Source: Motiliproteus sp. MSK22-1
GTDB lineage: Bacteria; Pseudomonadota; Gammaproteobacteria; Pseudomonadales; Balneatricaceae
Direction of reading: 5' to 3'
NCBI RefSeq assembly: GCF_001968815.1
Contig: NZ_MIEQ01000095.1
Span: 1-64,000 of the forward strand
DNA: 64,000 nucleotides
The notes under the pieces are model-generated. The model did no database searches. It saw only the letters and a program-made list of their open reading frames with translations, and was not told where the DNA came from. Position numbers and translations under genes: made by a program. Within the stretch, counting starts at the first letter, position 1. Each line of letters opens with the position of its first letter. Positions 45,365-54,100 of this stretch are shown here, piece after piece.

Positions 45365-46729
45365 TTAGCTTTGAAGTAAAAATATTGATGCCATTCCAAG
45401 AAAACTCAGAAAGCCGATTACATCGGTAACCGTTGTCAATATCACAGCACCAGATAAAGCCGGATCAATATTTATCCGCTTTAGTATCAAAGGAATAACT
45501 ACACCAGAAAAAGAGGCTGCGAGGAAATTCAGGATTAACGCTAGCGAGATAATGATCGATAATTTCGGATCGTGGAACCACATCAGTGAAACTGCGGCTA
45601 CCAGCAGAGACCATACCAGCCCGTTTAAGGCTCCAATCGCCAGCTCCTTGCGTACCAGCCAGGGCGTGTTGGCGCGTGATATCTGATTAAGCGCCATTCC
45701 ACGAATAGTTAATGTCAGGGTTTGGCTACCGGCAATTCCCCCCATGCTGGCCGTCACTGGCATCAGTACAGCCAGAGCGACAATCTGTTCCAGTGCTTCT
45801 TCAAAGAGGCCGATGACCCATACGGCAATAAAAACGGTCAGAAGATTGATCCCGAGCCAGATACCTCTGCGTTTGGCACTGGGCACGATTGGAGCGAACA
45901 AGTCTTCTTCGGTGGAGATACCCCCTGATTTGAGTAGCGCCTGATCCCCTTCATGGCGAATAACATCAACTATGTCATCGACGGTTATTCTTCCACAGAG
46001 CTTGCCTTCGTCGTTAACTACGGCGATTGAGATTAATGAGCGTTTTTCAAATAATACCGCGACTTCGTGCTCAGGAGCATCAAGGCGAACAGCTTCTTCT
46101 TTGCCGATCATTGCGTCCTTAACCAGAGTGTCTGCAGCGCCGGTCACCACATCTGCCAGAGGAAGCTTACCCAGATACAGACCTTCTGCATCGATAACCA
46201 TCAGTGAATCGGTCAGAGGAGGCAATTTCTGATGCATTCTCAACCAGCGTAACACCACAGAAAAATTAACTCCCTGGCGGACGCTAAGAACCTCTGTGCG
46301 CATCAGTCGGCCGGCAGTGCCCTCTGTGAAACTGAGTACGGTTTCCAGCCGTTGGCGATGGTCTCGTTCCAATGCATCAATGATCGAGTCAGTTACCTGA
46401 TCAGAGATGTCACCAATAATGACAGCCAGGTCATCTACATCCATCTCCTCGGCGGCATGAATCAGTTGCTGATCGTTCATTTCGCCCAGTATTCCTGGAC
46501 GCACTTCAGCTCGGAGCAGGGGCATGACTTCTGTTTGCTGTTGCTCGGTTAGCAGTCCCCAAACAATCAATCGTTGTTCCGGTAACAGCGCTGCGAGCAG
46601 GTTGGCAATATCCCCGGCTTCACTTTGTGCGATAAACTGCTGCAACGCTGGCAGATTGTTACTGCGAATATCCTGAATAACGCTATCTACGTTAATGGCG
46701 CTGGACTCGATGGCAACAGGGTTCATCAT
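45365..46729 (-). CDS. mgtE: MgtE-family magnesium transporter
   Basis: A 454-residue protein with the standard plan: an N-terminal superhelical domain of MgtE_N repeats (LLAALLPEQRLIVWGLL, EMDVDDLAVIIGDISDQ), two CBS domains (about 145-265, with VVNDEGKLCGRITVDDIVD), and five membrane segments including GGIAGSQTLTLTIRGMAL and LNFLAASFSGVVIPLILKRINIDPALSG. These are the conserved pore motifs. Magnesium binding by N and CBS domains closes the channel. Convergent with ptsP, with only 41 bp between. Confidence 0.93.
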   Translation of the reverse strand: MMNPVAIESSAINVDSVIQDIRSNNLPALQQFIAQSEAGDIANLLAALLPEQRLIVWGLLTEQQQTEVMPLLRAEVRPGILGEMNDQQLIHAAEEMDVDDLAVIIGDISDQVTDSIIDALERDHRQRLETVLSFTEGTAGRLMRTEVLSVRQGVNFSVVLRWLRMHQKLPPLTDSLMVIDAEGLYLGKLPLADVVTGAADTLVKDAMIGKEEAVRLDAPEHEVAVLFEKRSLISIAVVNDEGKLCGRITVDDIVDVIRHEGDQALLKSGGISTEEDLFAPIVPSAKRRGIWLGINLLTVFIAVWVIGLFEEALEQIVALAVLMPVTASMGGIAGSQTLTLTIRGMALNQISRANTPWLVRKELAIGALNGLVWSLLVAAVSLMWFHDPKLSIIISLALILNFLAASFSGVVIPLILKRINIDPALSGAVILTTVTDVIGFLSFLGMASIFLLQS

Positions 46730-47294
46730 GGATATACCTTATCCGGTGGTTTATTTGGGATGACGATTTACAGTTGGCGGCCACTTTCTAATGAATATGC
46801 AGCACAGAGTACAAACCAGTCGCTTTTAGGGAAGTGCTGTCGCCGGGTATTTTCCGTAAGGGGAGGCTTGGCGTCAATGATTAAAGTCGCTCAGAACCTG
46901 TCATTGCTGGCTTTGTGGATGTTTGTCCTTTAAAGGATGAGTTAAAACTCTAATCTTCTATTTTCCTCACTCTAAATCAGTCTGTTAGCTGACAAGTTGC
47001 TGGAATTGCACGATAAACAGTGCCATGATTATTTCAACCGGTTCTGCAGATGGTCCAGACCACTTACTTTAACCAGGTTATTAATTTAAAGAATATCGAT
47101 AATTTGGACAGCACCGATTATTTGAATGGCATCTATCGTTTGCAGGCGTCTATAGTTTGAAGTGCACCTATGGTTAGTTGGTACCTATGGTTGGTTGTGT
47201 ACCTCATGTGGACAACAACGATGTTGCACGTAGTAATCAGGTGTTGTTGGAAATGCAATTATTACCCGTTTTGAGTTGCTAGAAGGGGATCGCC
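46730..47294. other. Intergenic region between mgtE and rimB-like gene
   Basis: A 565-bp region holding the promoters of both divergent genes. It carries the degenerate tandem repeat array at 47097-47202. No magnesium riboswitch (M-box) was recognised upstream of mgtE. No convincing gene was seen. Confidence 0.5.
47097..47202 (+). repeat. Six degenerate 17-18-bp tandem repeats upstream of rimB-like gene
   Basis: Units begin at 47097, 47115, 47133, 47150, 47168 and 47185. They read like CGATTATTTGAATGGCAT, CTATAGTTTGAAGTGCAC and CTATGGTTGGTTGTGTAC. Each has C(T/G)AT near the start, a TT core, and GxxC/AC at the end. The last two units are most alike. The period of 17-18 bp is not quite two helical turns. 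Confidence 0.6.
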
Positions 47295-47729
47295 TTGAGT
47301 AAAAGCAATAAACAGACAATCGGTTGGCGGGAATGGATCGGGTTGCCCGATCTCGGGATAGAACGCCTGAAAGTTAAAGTGGATACCGGTGCCCGTACTT
47401 CTGCTTTGCATGCGTTTCGCGTTTCTCAGATTGAACGAGATGGAAAACCCTGGGTGAGTTTTGATCTTCATCCCAATCAATCGGAGACGGAAACGGTTAT
47501 ATCCTGTGAAGCCCCTCTTCTGGACCAGCGAGAGGTGACTGATTCCGGTGGTCACAGGGATATGCGCTATGTGATCTCTACCACGGCCATGATGGGAGAA
47601 CTGCAGTTTCCTATTGAGGTGACGTTGACGGCGCGTGATACCATGCGCTTTCGGATGCTTTTAGGAAGAACCGCAATGGAAGGACGCTTTTTAGTTGATC
47701 CGGATGCATCATTCCTGGTTTCCCAATAA
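47295..47729 (+). CDS. rimB: RimB-like retropepsin-family protease (ATP-dependent zinc protease family)
   Basis: A 144-residue protein of Pfam family Zn_protease, now seen as retropepsin-like. Key residues: [13 protein letters not shown] (DTGA aspartyl motif), [13 protein letters not shown] and [16 protein letters not shown]. In Pseudomonas fluorescens RimB is encoded with RimK and modulates ribosomal protein S6 modification. Here it lies 41 bp before rimK on the same strand, supporting that role. The start ATG follows a leader TTG at 47295 in the frame text (annotated from the SKSNKQ residues); GAAGGGG nearby is the likely ribosome site. Cytoplasmic. Confidence 0.85.
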   Translation: MSKSNKQTIGWREWIGLPDLGIERLKVKVDTGARTSALHAFRVSQIERDGKPWVSFDLHPNQSETETVISCEAPLLDQREVTDSGGHRDMRYVISTTAMMGELQFPIEVTLTARDTMRFRMLLGRTAMEGRFLVDPDASFLVSQ

Positions 47730-47770
47730 TCAATTACCAACAGACTGATGTATTTTGAAGGATCAACTGT

Positions 47771-48682
47771 ATGAAGATAGCTATTCTATCGAGAAACCCT
47801 TCCCTGTATTCAACACGCCGATTGGTGGAGGCGGCAAAAGAGGCCGGACATGAAGTGCGGGTCATTGATATCCTGCGCTGTTATATGAACATCAACTCTG
47901 ACGATCCTGGTATTCACTATAAGGGGGAGAATCTCGCTGGGTTTGATGCAGTGATCCCGCGCATAGGTGCATCCGTCACTTTCTACGGTACTGCTGTATT
48001 GCGACAATTTGAAATGATGGGTGTCTATCCGCTTAACGAGTCGGTTGCGATTAGCCGCTCACGGGACAAACTGCGATCAATGCAGTTGCTGTCACGCAAG
48101 AAGGTCGGAATGCCGATTACCGGATTTGCCAGTAAGCCGACTGATATCCCCGATTTGCTGGATATGGTGGGTGGTGCCCCTGTTGTGTTGAAACTTCTGG
48201 AGGGAACTCAGGGGATTGGGGTTGTTCTGGCTGAAACTCGCAAAGCTGCAGAGAGTGTGCTGGAAGCATTTATGGGGCTTAAAGCCAATATTATGGTCCA
48301 GGAGTTTATCAAAGAGGCGGATGGTGCCGATATTCGTTGCCTGGTTATTGGTGATAAGGTTGTGGCTGCAATGAAGCGACAGGGTAAGGAGGGAGAGTTT
48401 CGATCAAATCTACATCGAGGTGGAACAGCATCTCTGATAAGAATCACGCCTAAGGAACGGGCAACGGCGGTACTGGCTGCCCGGACCATGGGTTTGAATG
48501 TGGCCGGGGTCGATTTACTGAGGTCTGAACGAGGCCCTCTGGTGATGGAAGTTAACTCCAGTCCGGGCCTGGAAGGTGTTGAGAAGGCAACCGGAAAAAA
48601 TGTTGCCGGAAGTATCATTACCTTTATTGAGAAGAACGTAAATGCCAAAGTAAATCGTGCCCGAACAAGAGGCAAGGGGTAG
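47771..48682 (+). CDS. rimK: Ribosomal protein S6 L-glutamate ligase
   Basis: A 303-residue ATP-grasp enzyme. It matches RimK throughout: [84 protein letters not shown] and [14 protein letters not shown] (metal/ATP ligands). It adds glutamates to the C-terminus of S6 in an ATP-dependent way. In pseudomonads this is regulated by RimB and c-di-GMP. Ribosome site GAAGGATC. The next gene starts 5 bp after its stop. Confidence 0.95.
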   Translation: MKIAILSRNPSLYSTRRLVEAAKEAGHEVRVIDILRCYMNINSDDPGIHYKGENLAGFDAVIPRIGASVTFYGTAVLRQFEMMGVYPLNESVAISRSRDKLRSMQLLSRKKVGMPITGFASKPTDIPDLLDMVGGAPVVLKLLEGTQGIGVVLAETRKAAESVLEAFMGLKANIMVQEFIKEADGADIRCLVIGDKVVAAMKRQGKEGEFRSNLHRGGTASLIRITPKERATAVLAARTMGLNVAGVDLLRSERGPLVMEVNSSPGLEGVEKATGKNVAGSIITFIEKNVNAKVNRARTRGKG

Positions 48683-48687
48683 AGCTT

Positions 48688-49746
48688 ATGTCACCGCGCA
48701 ACAAGCCGATAACAATTGCCGGCAATACGCTGCAACCAGGGGAAAGAAAAACACTTCATCTGGATCTGGCCCGGTTGTATACCAATACACATCTGGATCT
48801 GGATATTGAGGTCATTCATGGTCGGCGTCCTGGCCCAACATTGATGATATGCGCTGCTATTCATGGCGATGAATTGAACGGCGTCGAAATCTGCCGACAG
48901 CTGTTAAAACATAAATCGTTAGCGCGTATTGCCGGTACATTAATTATTGTTCCAGTGGTCAATATTTTTGGGTTTATTCATCGTAGCCGTTATCTTCCGG
49001 ATCGACGTGATTTGAATCGTTGTTTCCCTGGCAGTGAAAAAGGATCGTTGGGGGGAAGAATTGCTAATATCTTTCGTACTCAGGTGCTTTGTCATTGCAC
49101 CCATGTTCTGGACCTGCACACGGGGGCTATTCATCGTAGCAATCTGCCCCAGATTAGAGCCAATCTTGATAATCCAAGTGCTCGTGAAATGGCAAGGGCA
49201 TTTGGTGCCCCGATGATCATTGACTCTAAATTACGCGATGGCTCTCTGCGTCAGTGTGCTGATGAAGCCGGTATTGCCCTCATTCTCTATGAAGCTGGTG
49301 AAGCGTTGCGGTTTGACCCGCAAGCGATAAAAGGTGGTGTTCGTGGTGCCATTAATATAATGCGCTCGTTATCCATGCTTACGACGCCAAAACGTAAGCA
49401 GCCTCCCTTGACACCAGTGGTGGCTAATTCATCGTCCTGGGTTCGGTCGCAATCCGATGGTGTTTTTCGATCCATCGTAGATCTGGGGCAGCGGGTCAGC
49501 AAGGGGCAGCTAATGGGGATCGTTGCCTCGCCTTTTGGTGATCAGGAAGTTGAGGTCAATGCTCCGAGTTCGGGTATTATTATTGGCCAGAATAATATTC
49601 CTTTAGTCAATGAGGGGGATGCTTTGTATCATTTGGCGCGTTTTGATGCGAGCTTGAAAGCAGAAAAGCGTGTTGGATTGATCAACGAACAGATTGAGGC
49701 TCTCTCGCTCCCGGAAGACTTTGACTTATCTCAGCAAGACTCTTAG
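48688..49746 (+). CDS. Succinylglutamate desuccinylase/aspartoacylase-family metallo-deacylase
   Basis: A 352-residue zinc carboxypeptidase-like deacylase (AstE/ASPA family). Zinc site AAIHGDELNGVE (H and E), third ligand in HVLDLHTGAIHRSNLPQIR, plus PDRRDLNRCFPG for substrate binding. The C-terminal 100 residues look like a biotinyl/lipoyl-type beta-barrel (SPFGDQEVEVNAPSSGIIIG), usual in this subgroup. It follows rimK by 5 bp, so the two are co-transcribed. From memory this pair recurs in many proteobacteria. A role removing or trimming added acyl/glutamyl groups would fit but is not established. Confidence 0.85.
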   Translation: MSPRNKPITIAGNTLQPGERKTLHLDLARLYTNTHLDLDIEVIHGRRPGPTLMICAAIHGDELNGVEICRQLLKHKSLARIAGTLIIVPVVNIFGFIHRSRYLPDRRDLNRCFPGSEKGSLGGRIANIFRTQVLCHCTHVLDLHTGAIHRSNLPQIRANLDNPSAREMARAFGAPMIIDSKLRDGSLRQCADEAGIALILYEAGEALRFDPQAIKGGVRGAINIMRSLSMLTTPKRKQPPLTPVVANSSSWVRSQSDGVFRSIVDLGQRVSKGQLMGIVASPFGDQEVEVNAPSSGIIIGQNNIPLVNEGDALYHLARFDASLKAEKRVGLINEQIEALSLPEDFDLSQQDS

Positions 49747-49853
49747 CTTCTCTGTTTACAGAAACAGCCTTGCCCGACCTCCAGTAGTATTGCTCTCGAT
49801 GGTTTTATGAGTCTATGGAGGCCGGCTAGTGTGTTATGTGGAACAGAAAGAAC

Positions 49854-51038
49854 TCAGGAGTCTTCTTCCAGAGGTTTGACTTTGGGCTTTCTTTTCCGTC
49901 GTGCACTCAGCGGTACCAGCATTTTCATCGCCTGTAGTTTTCCGAAACAGAGTAGCTTGTCGTCAGGTTCAAGTGTACGGGAATATTTGGGGTTGGGGAT
50001 GACCTTGTTGCCCCGGTATAAAGTCAATACGTTGATGTCCTGATCAGGCAGGCCCGATTCGGTAATTGTTTTTCCAACAAAAGCCGACTCTTCAGGTACA
50101 TAGATCTCGGTGACACCGTACCCGGTACTTACTGTCAGGCGTTGTCGGATGTCTATTTCGGGGAAATCCACCTGAGCGGCGATAAAATCAATAATGGCGC
50201 CGGCAATATCCAAATGAGTGCAAGTTTCGATCCCTTCCAGCCCCGGAGAGGAATTGACCTCCATAATCTGTGGGCCATCAGCACCTTCCAGCATATCGAC
50301 CCCGGCTACTTGCAAGCCTAGTATCTGCGCTGCGCGTACTGCCGTCTCACGATACTGCTCACTCAGTTCAACCGGCTCGGCCACGCCACCTCGGTGGACA
50401 TTGCTGCGAAACTCCTGACCTTGAGCGACACGTCGCATTGCTGCAACCACCCGGTCTCCGACGACCAGTGCGCGTATATCCTTACCTTTGCTTTCTGCTA
50501 CAAATTTCTGAACCAAAACATTTTGTTTCTGACTTTGTAACAGTTCAATAATTGCTTCGGCGGATTTAGTTGATTCCGCCAGCAGCACACCAATTCCCTG
50601 GGTTCCTTCAATCAGTTTGATAATAACGGGGGCATTACCGACACGTTTGATGGCAGGCAGTACATCCTTTTTATCTCGAACAAAGTTGGTTTTGGGAATG
50701 CCAAGATGATGGCGGCTGAGAATCTGAAGACTTCTGAGTTTGTCACGGGAGTTTAGGATACCGTGGGCCGTATTTGCACAATAGATATCCATCTCCTGAA
50801 ACTGCCTGACGATGGCAGTACCAAAATAAGTGATGGAAGCGCCGATACGCGGTAAAACTGCATCATAATCACTGAGCTGTTTTCCACGGTAATAAAGGTC
50901 CGGAGAGCCTCGTTCCAAGTCAATGGAAAACTTCAGAGTATTTAGCACTTTGACCTTATGTCCTCGGGACTCGGCAGCTTCTTTCAATCGCTGGGTACTA
51001 TAAGAATTGGGGCCGCACGAGAGAATGGCTAGTTTCAT
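49854..51038 (-). CDS. RimK paralogue fused to a C-terminal TrkA-C (RCK_C) domain
   Basis: A 394-residue protein. Residues 1-295 are a full RimK-type ATP-grasp ligase ([88 protein letters not shown]). Residues about 305-380 form a TrkA-C-like domain (GVTEIYVPEESAFVGKTITE, GLPDQDINVLTLYRGNKVIPNP, LEPDDKLLCFG). The tail is basic (RRKRKPKVK). TrkA-C domains bind small ligands in potassium channels, and some bind cyclic dinucleotides, so ligand control of the ligase is plausible. Convergent with the rimB-rimK operon; the substrate may differ from S6. Confidence 0.88.
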   Translation of the reverse strand: MKLAILSCGPNSYSTQRLKEAAESRGHKVKVLNTLKFSIDLERGSPDLYYRGKQLSDYDAVLPRIGASITYFGTAIVRQFQEMDIYCANTAHGILNSRDKLRSLQILSRHHLGIPKTNFVRDKKDVLPAIKRVGNAPVIIKLIEGTQGIGVLLAESTKSAEAIIELLQSQKQNVLVQKFVAESKGKDIRALVVGDRVVAAMRRVAQGQEFRSNVHRGGVAEPVELSEQYRETAVRAAQILGLQVAGVDMLEGADGPQIMEVNSSPGLEGIETCTHLDIAGAIIDFIAAQVDFPEIDIRQRLTVSTGYGVTEIYVPEESAFVGKTITESGLPDQDINVLTLYRGNKVIPNPKYSRTLEPDDKLLCFGKLQAMKMLVPLSARRKRKPKVKPLEEDS

Positions 51039-51140
51039 GAAGATATTCCTGGTTTATTGCGGTAGTCCGTTGAGTATAGCGGTTTAGATTGTAGTTGCTT
51101 AAAAATAGTAGCAGAAAGAGTGTCTTGAGATGAGAAATAA

Positions 51141-51176
51141 CGGGTATACCAGCGTCAACTGATGCTGGTATACCCG
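51141..51176 (-). terminator. Terminator hairpin after tamB
   Basis: A perfect 13-bp stem, CGGGTATACCAGC (51141-51153) and GCTGGTATACCCG (51164-51176), with a 10-base loop. On the minus strand it is followed by TTATTTCT. It lies 17 bp beyond the tamB stop and before the RimK-TrkA-C gene. Confidence 0.75.
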
Positions 51177-51192
51177 TTTACCGAGTTACCGT

Positions 51193-54100
51193 TTATCGCT
51201 CCAAGGTGAAGATTATATCTCCACCACTGCCTTTGGTTCCGGTCTGGGATTCAAGGCTCCATTGTTTTGCCAGGCGGTAGCGCATGAAGAAGGTGCTGGT
51301 TGGTTCCAGTAACCCAACACCGTACTTTACATAAAGCTTGGGTGACAGGTATTTTCCGATAAACAATGAGGTTTCATTAAATGAGTTTCCGGCTTCCAGT
51401 CCCAGCTCATCAATCATTGGAGAGTCAGAGATCTTTTCAGTCAGCATATTTCCGCCCATCATCACCAGAGATGAGGCGGCTCTTAGTAACAGGTCCTGTT
51501 CTGAGCGGGTGGTTGCCGAGCCCGGAGGACGGCCGAATAGCAGGTAGGACAGCAGGTTATTCTCAGGCATTGAAGGCACCGAAAACAGAGACAGACGGGG
51601 CTGCTTAAGAGTCCCGCCGACTCTGGCTCCGGCAGTGACTTCATCAACCTTTCGTGAAACCCTGAGATCCAGCCCAGGGTTATCTACCGGGCCACCACTG
51701 AAAATCAGGCTACCACGCTGTATGTTGATATCCTGCCCGTAAAGCCGGTACTGTCCTGAGGCTACTTTCAGGGTACCCGTGGCGCGCGTAGCACGGCTGC
51801 CGTCATCCTCAACCAGAACGCTGCCCTGCAGCTTGCCCTTGAATCCAAATGCCTTAACTTCCACTTTATCGCCCAGGCTGAGACGTAGCCGGGTATCCAG
51901 TGGTGTCTTGAGAGGAGGTGGGTCGGTGGCCGAGGTCCGGGTACTGTCCAGAATGACGACATCGGTTGATATGGGGGTACTGGCCGCAATTTTCGGTGGA
52001 GTGATTCTGGCCTCTGGAATCTTTATCTCGCCATCGAGTTTGATCAATTTGGGGCTGACGACGATAGAAATATCCGGTGAGAACCAGGCCTGAATCTCTG
52101 CGGTATCGACACCCTGGAAGCGTTCTCCGGCAATATCCAGATGACCTGTCTGCTTCAAGGGGTCAAGTTCGCCCTTCAGGATCAGGCTGCCTTCAGTGGA
52201 TTTTAATGACCCATTGAGCAGCAATCGGGGGCTATTTGGTTGATCGCGTAAACTCAGTTCTATATCCCTTAGTTTTATTCCCAGTGCGGGTAATTCGGCG
52301 TTGGCATTATTAACCTGCAATGCTCCTGTTAACCTGGGGCTGTTGATCGAACCGCCGATCGCCAGGGCAGATGTCAGACTTCCGTTGACGGCCTGTAATT
52401 GAGGGATAAACAGTGAGATAACCCCCAATTCGCTCAGCTCCAGATTCAGCTCCCCCTGAAGCTCGGCCTGTTGATCCAAATCGTTGACTGTCAATCGGGC
52501 CTGCATTAACCCGGTTGGCTGCTGCAGAGGAAGTTGCATATCAACGGCAAGCTGTTTCTGATCCCCTTGCAAATCAATATTGATGTCACCGGCGATTAAT
52601 TTGAGTTCCGTATCCTCAATACTTAACTGGGCACCACTCAGATTAGCCTTGGCCTGAAAGTGAGGGCGTTTATTCGGTTGTTGTTCGAAGCGTGCCTGAG
52701 CCGTCATTTGCCCCAGAATTGTTGTGCCTGCCGGAAGCCAGGGAGATAGTGTGTCGATTGATAGTTGCCGGGCTTGCAATTCCCCGCTGATGCCGTTGCT
52801 TTCTGACCAGGAACCGTTCAGGCATAGTTCGCTTGTTTTTTTTGGGGCAAGCAACAGGCAGAGATCGTCAATCTGTGCGTTGGTTTGCGTGGCCTCCATT
52901 GTGACCGGTTTTTTCAGTTTCCAGTGTCCCACAGAGGGGCTGTGCAAATCTGCGCGACTCAGGGATCCTTGCCAACGCGGTGCGCTCCATTGTCCCTGAA
53001 GCGCCAACGCCAGATCTGCTGGACCTTGATTAAAAGACAGTTCCAGCTGATGCTGCTGGGGAGTGCCCCTGCCGTTGAGTTGCAGTTGCTGCCAGAGGGT
53101 TTCGCCATAGCGAACTTTCTTTAACTGAAGGTCAATAACGGAAGCCTGTTTGCCACTGAGACTCATATTGATATCTGCTTTCAGGTCAGCAGCCTGATAA
53201 TCTTTCAGTTGCAGTGATTGTCCTTGTAGGTCGGCAACTAAATGCAGCCCTGTTTTGGGTCCTCGAAGAGTTCCTTTTGCTCTCAGGGTTCCTTGAGCAT
53301 CAGTCAGCAGCTGGTCGAGAGCCGGAATATCGAGGCTCCAGTCAAAGTTCAGCTGTTCTCCCAGTTGACCGGAAGCTTTCAGTCCGGCACCGGCCACATT
53401 GAGCTGTAAGGCCTCAACAGTCATCGCCTCATTAGTCAAGTTGACCCTGGCCTGTCCTTTCACGGGTTCCCCACGCAGAGATCCACTGAGATTATCCAGA
53501 GTTGTCTTCAGCTGCAGCGATGGGCTGTTATTGTTTGTTTTGTCAGCCTGAGTAACCGCTCCGGTATTATGACCCTTGAAGTCAAGGTTACCCGGCCATT
53601 CAGGCCAGTAACTGCCGGGGTTGATGTGTTTACCTTCAAATTCCATCTGCCAGTACAGATCAGACAGCCAGGACAGTTTTCCGTTAGCATTCAGCTGCCC
53701 GTCAAGAGTGTCTGCGCTGATGCTGACTGAAGTTAATTCGCTCTCATTGCCTTGGGTTGTTAGTCGCCACTCTGCGCTGGGAATCCTTAAGCCTGTCAGA
53801 TCCCCGTTCATGCCCAGTCGATAGTCCTGTAAGTTACCTTCGATTTGAAACTCCCCCTTGCTGCTACGAAAGCTGGCTTCTGCTGGTAATGGGGTGTCTT
53901 TTATTTTTGTTGGACTCAGGCTGGCCCGGGACTGATTGGCTTTTTTCAGCAATGGTTTGGCGCTTACTGGTTCGGAGTTTACCTGAAATGGCTTGGTGCC
54001 TACCGGCTCGGTGTTTACCTGAAATGGATAGCTGATATCGCTCCATTGGCCCTTAAGGGCAAACTCTGGGTTTTGTACAGCGCCGGATATTTCCCCTTGC

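Noticed and set aside
46730-47000. Magnesium riboswitch upstream of mgtE
   Set aside because: I could not find the conserved M-box stems or sequence blocks by eye.
47097-47202. Possible CRISPR array
   Set aside because: Units are head-to-tail without spacers, only 17-18 bp and poorly conserved. No cas genes are in the window.
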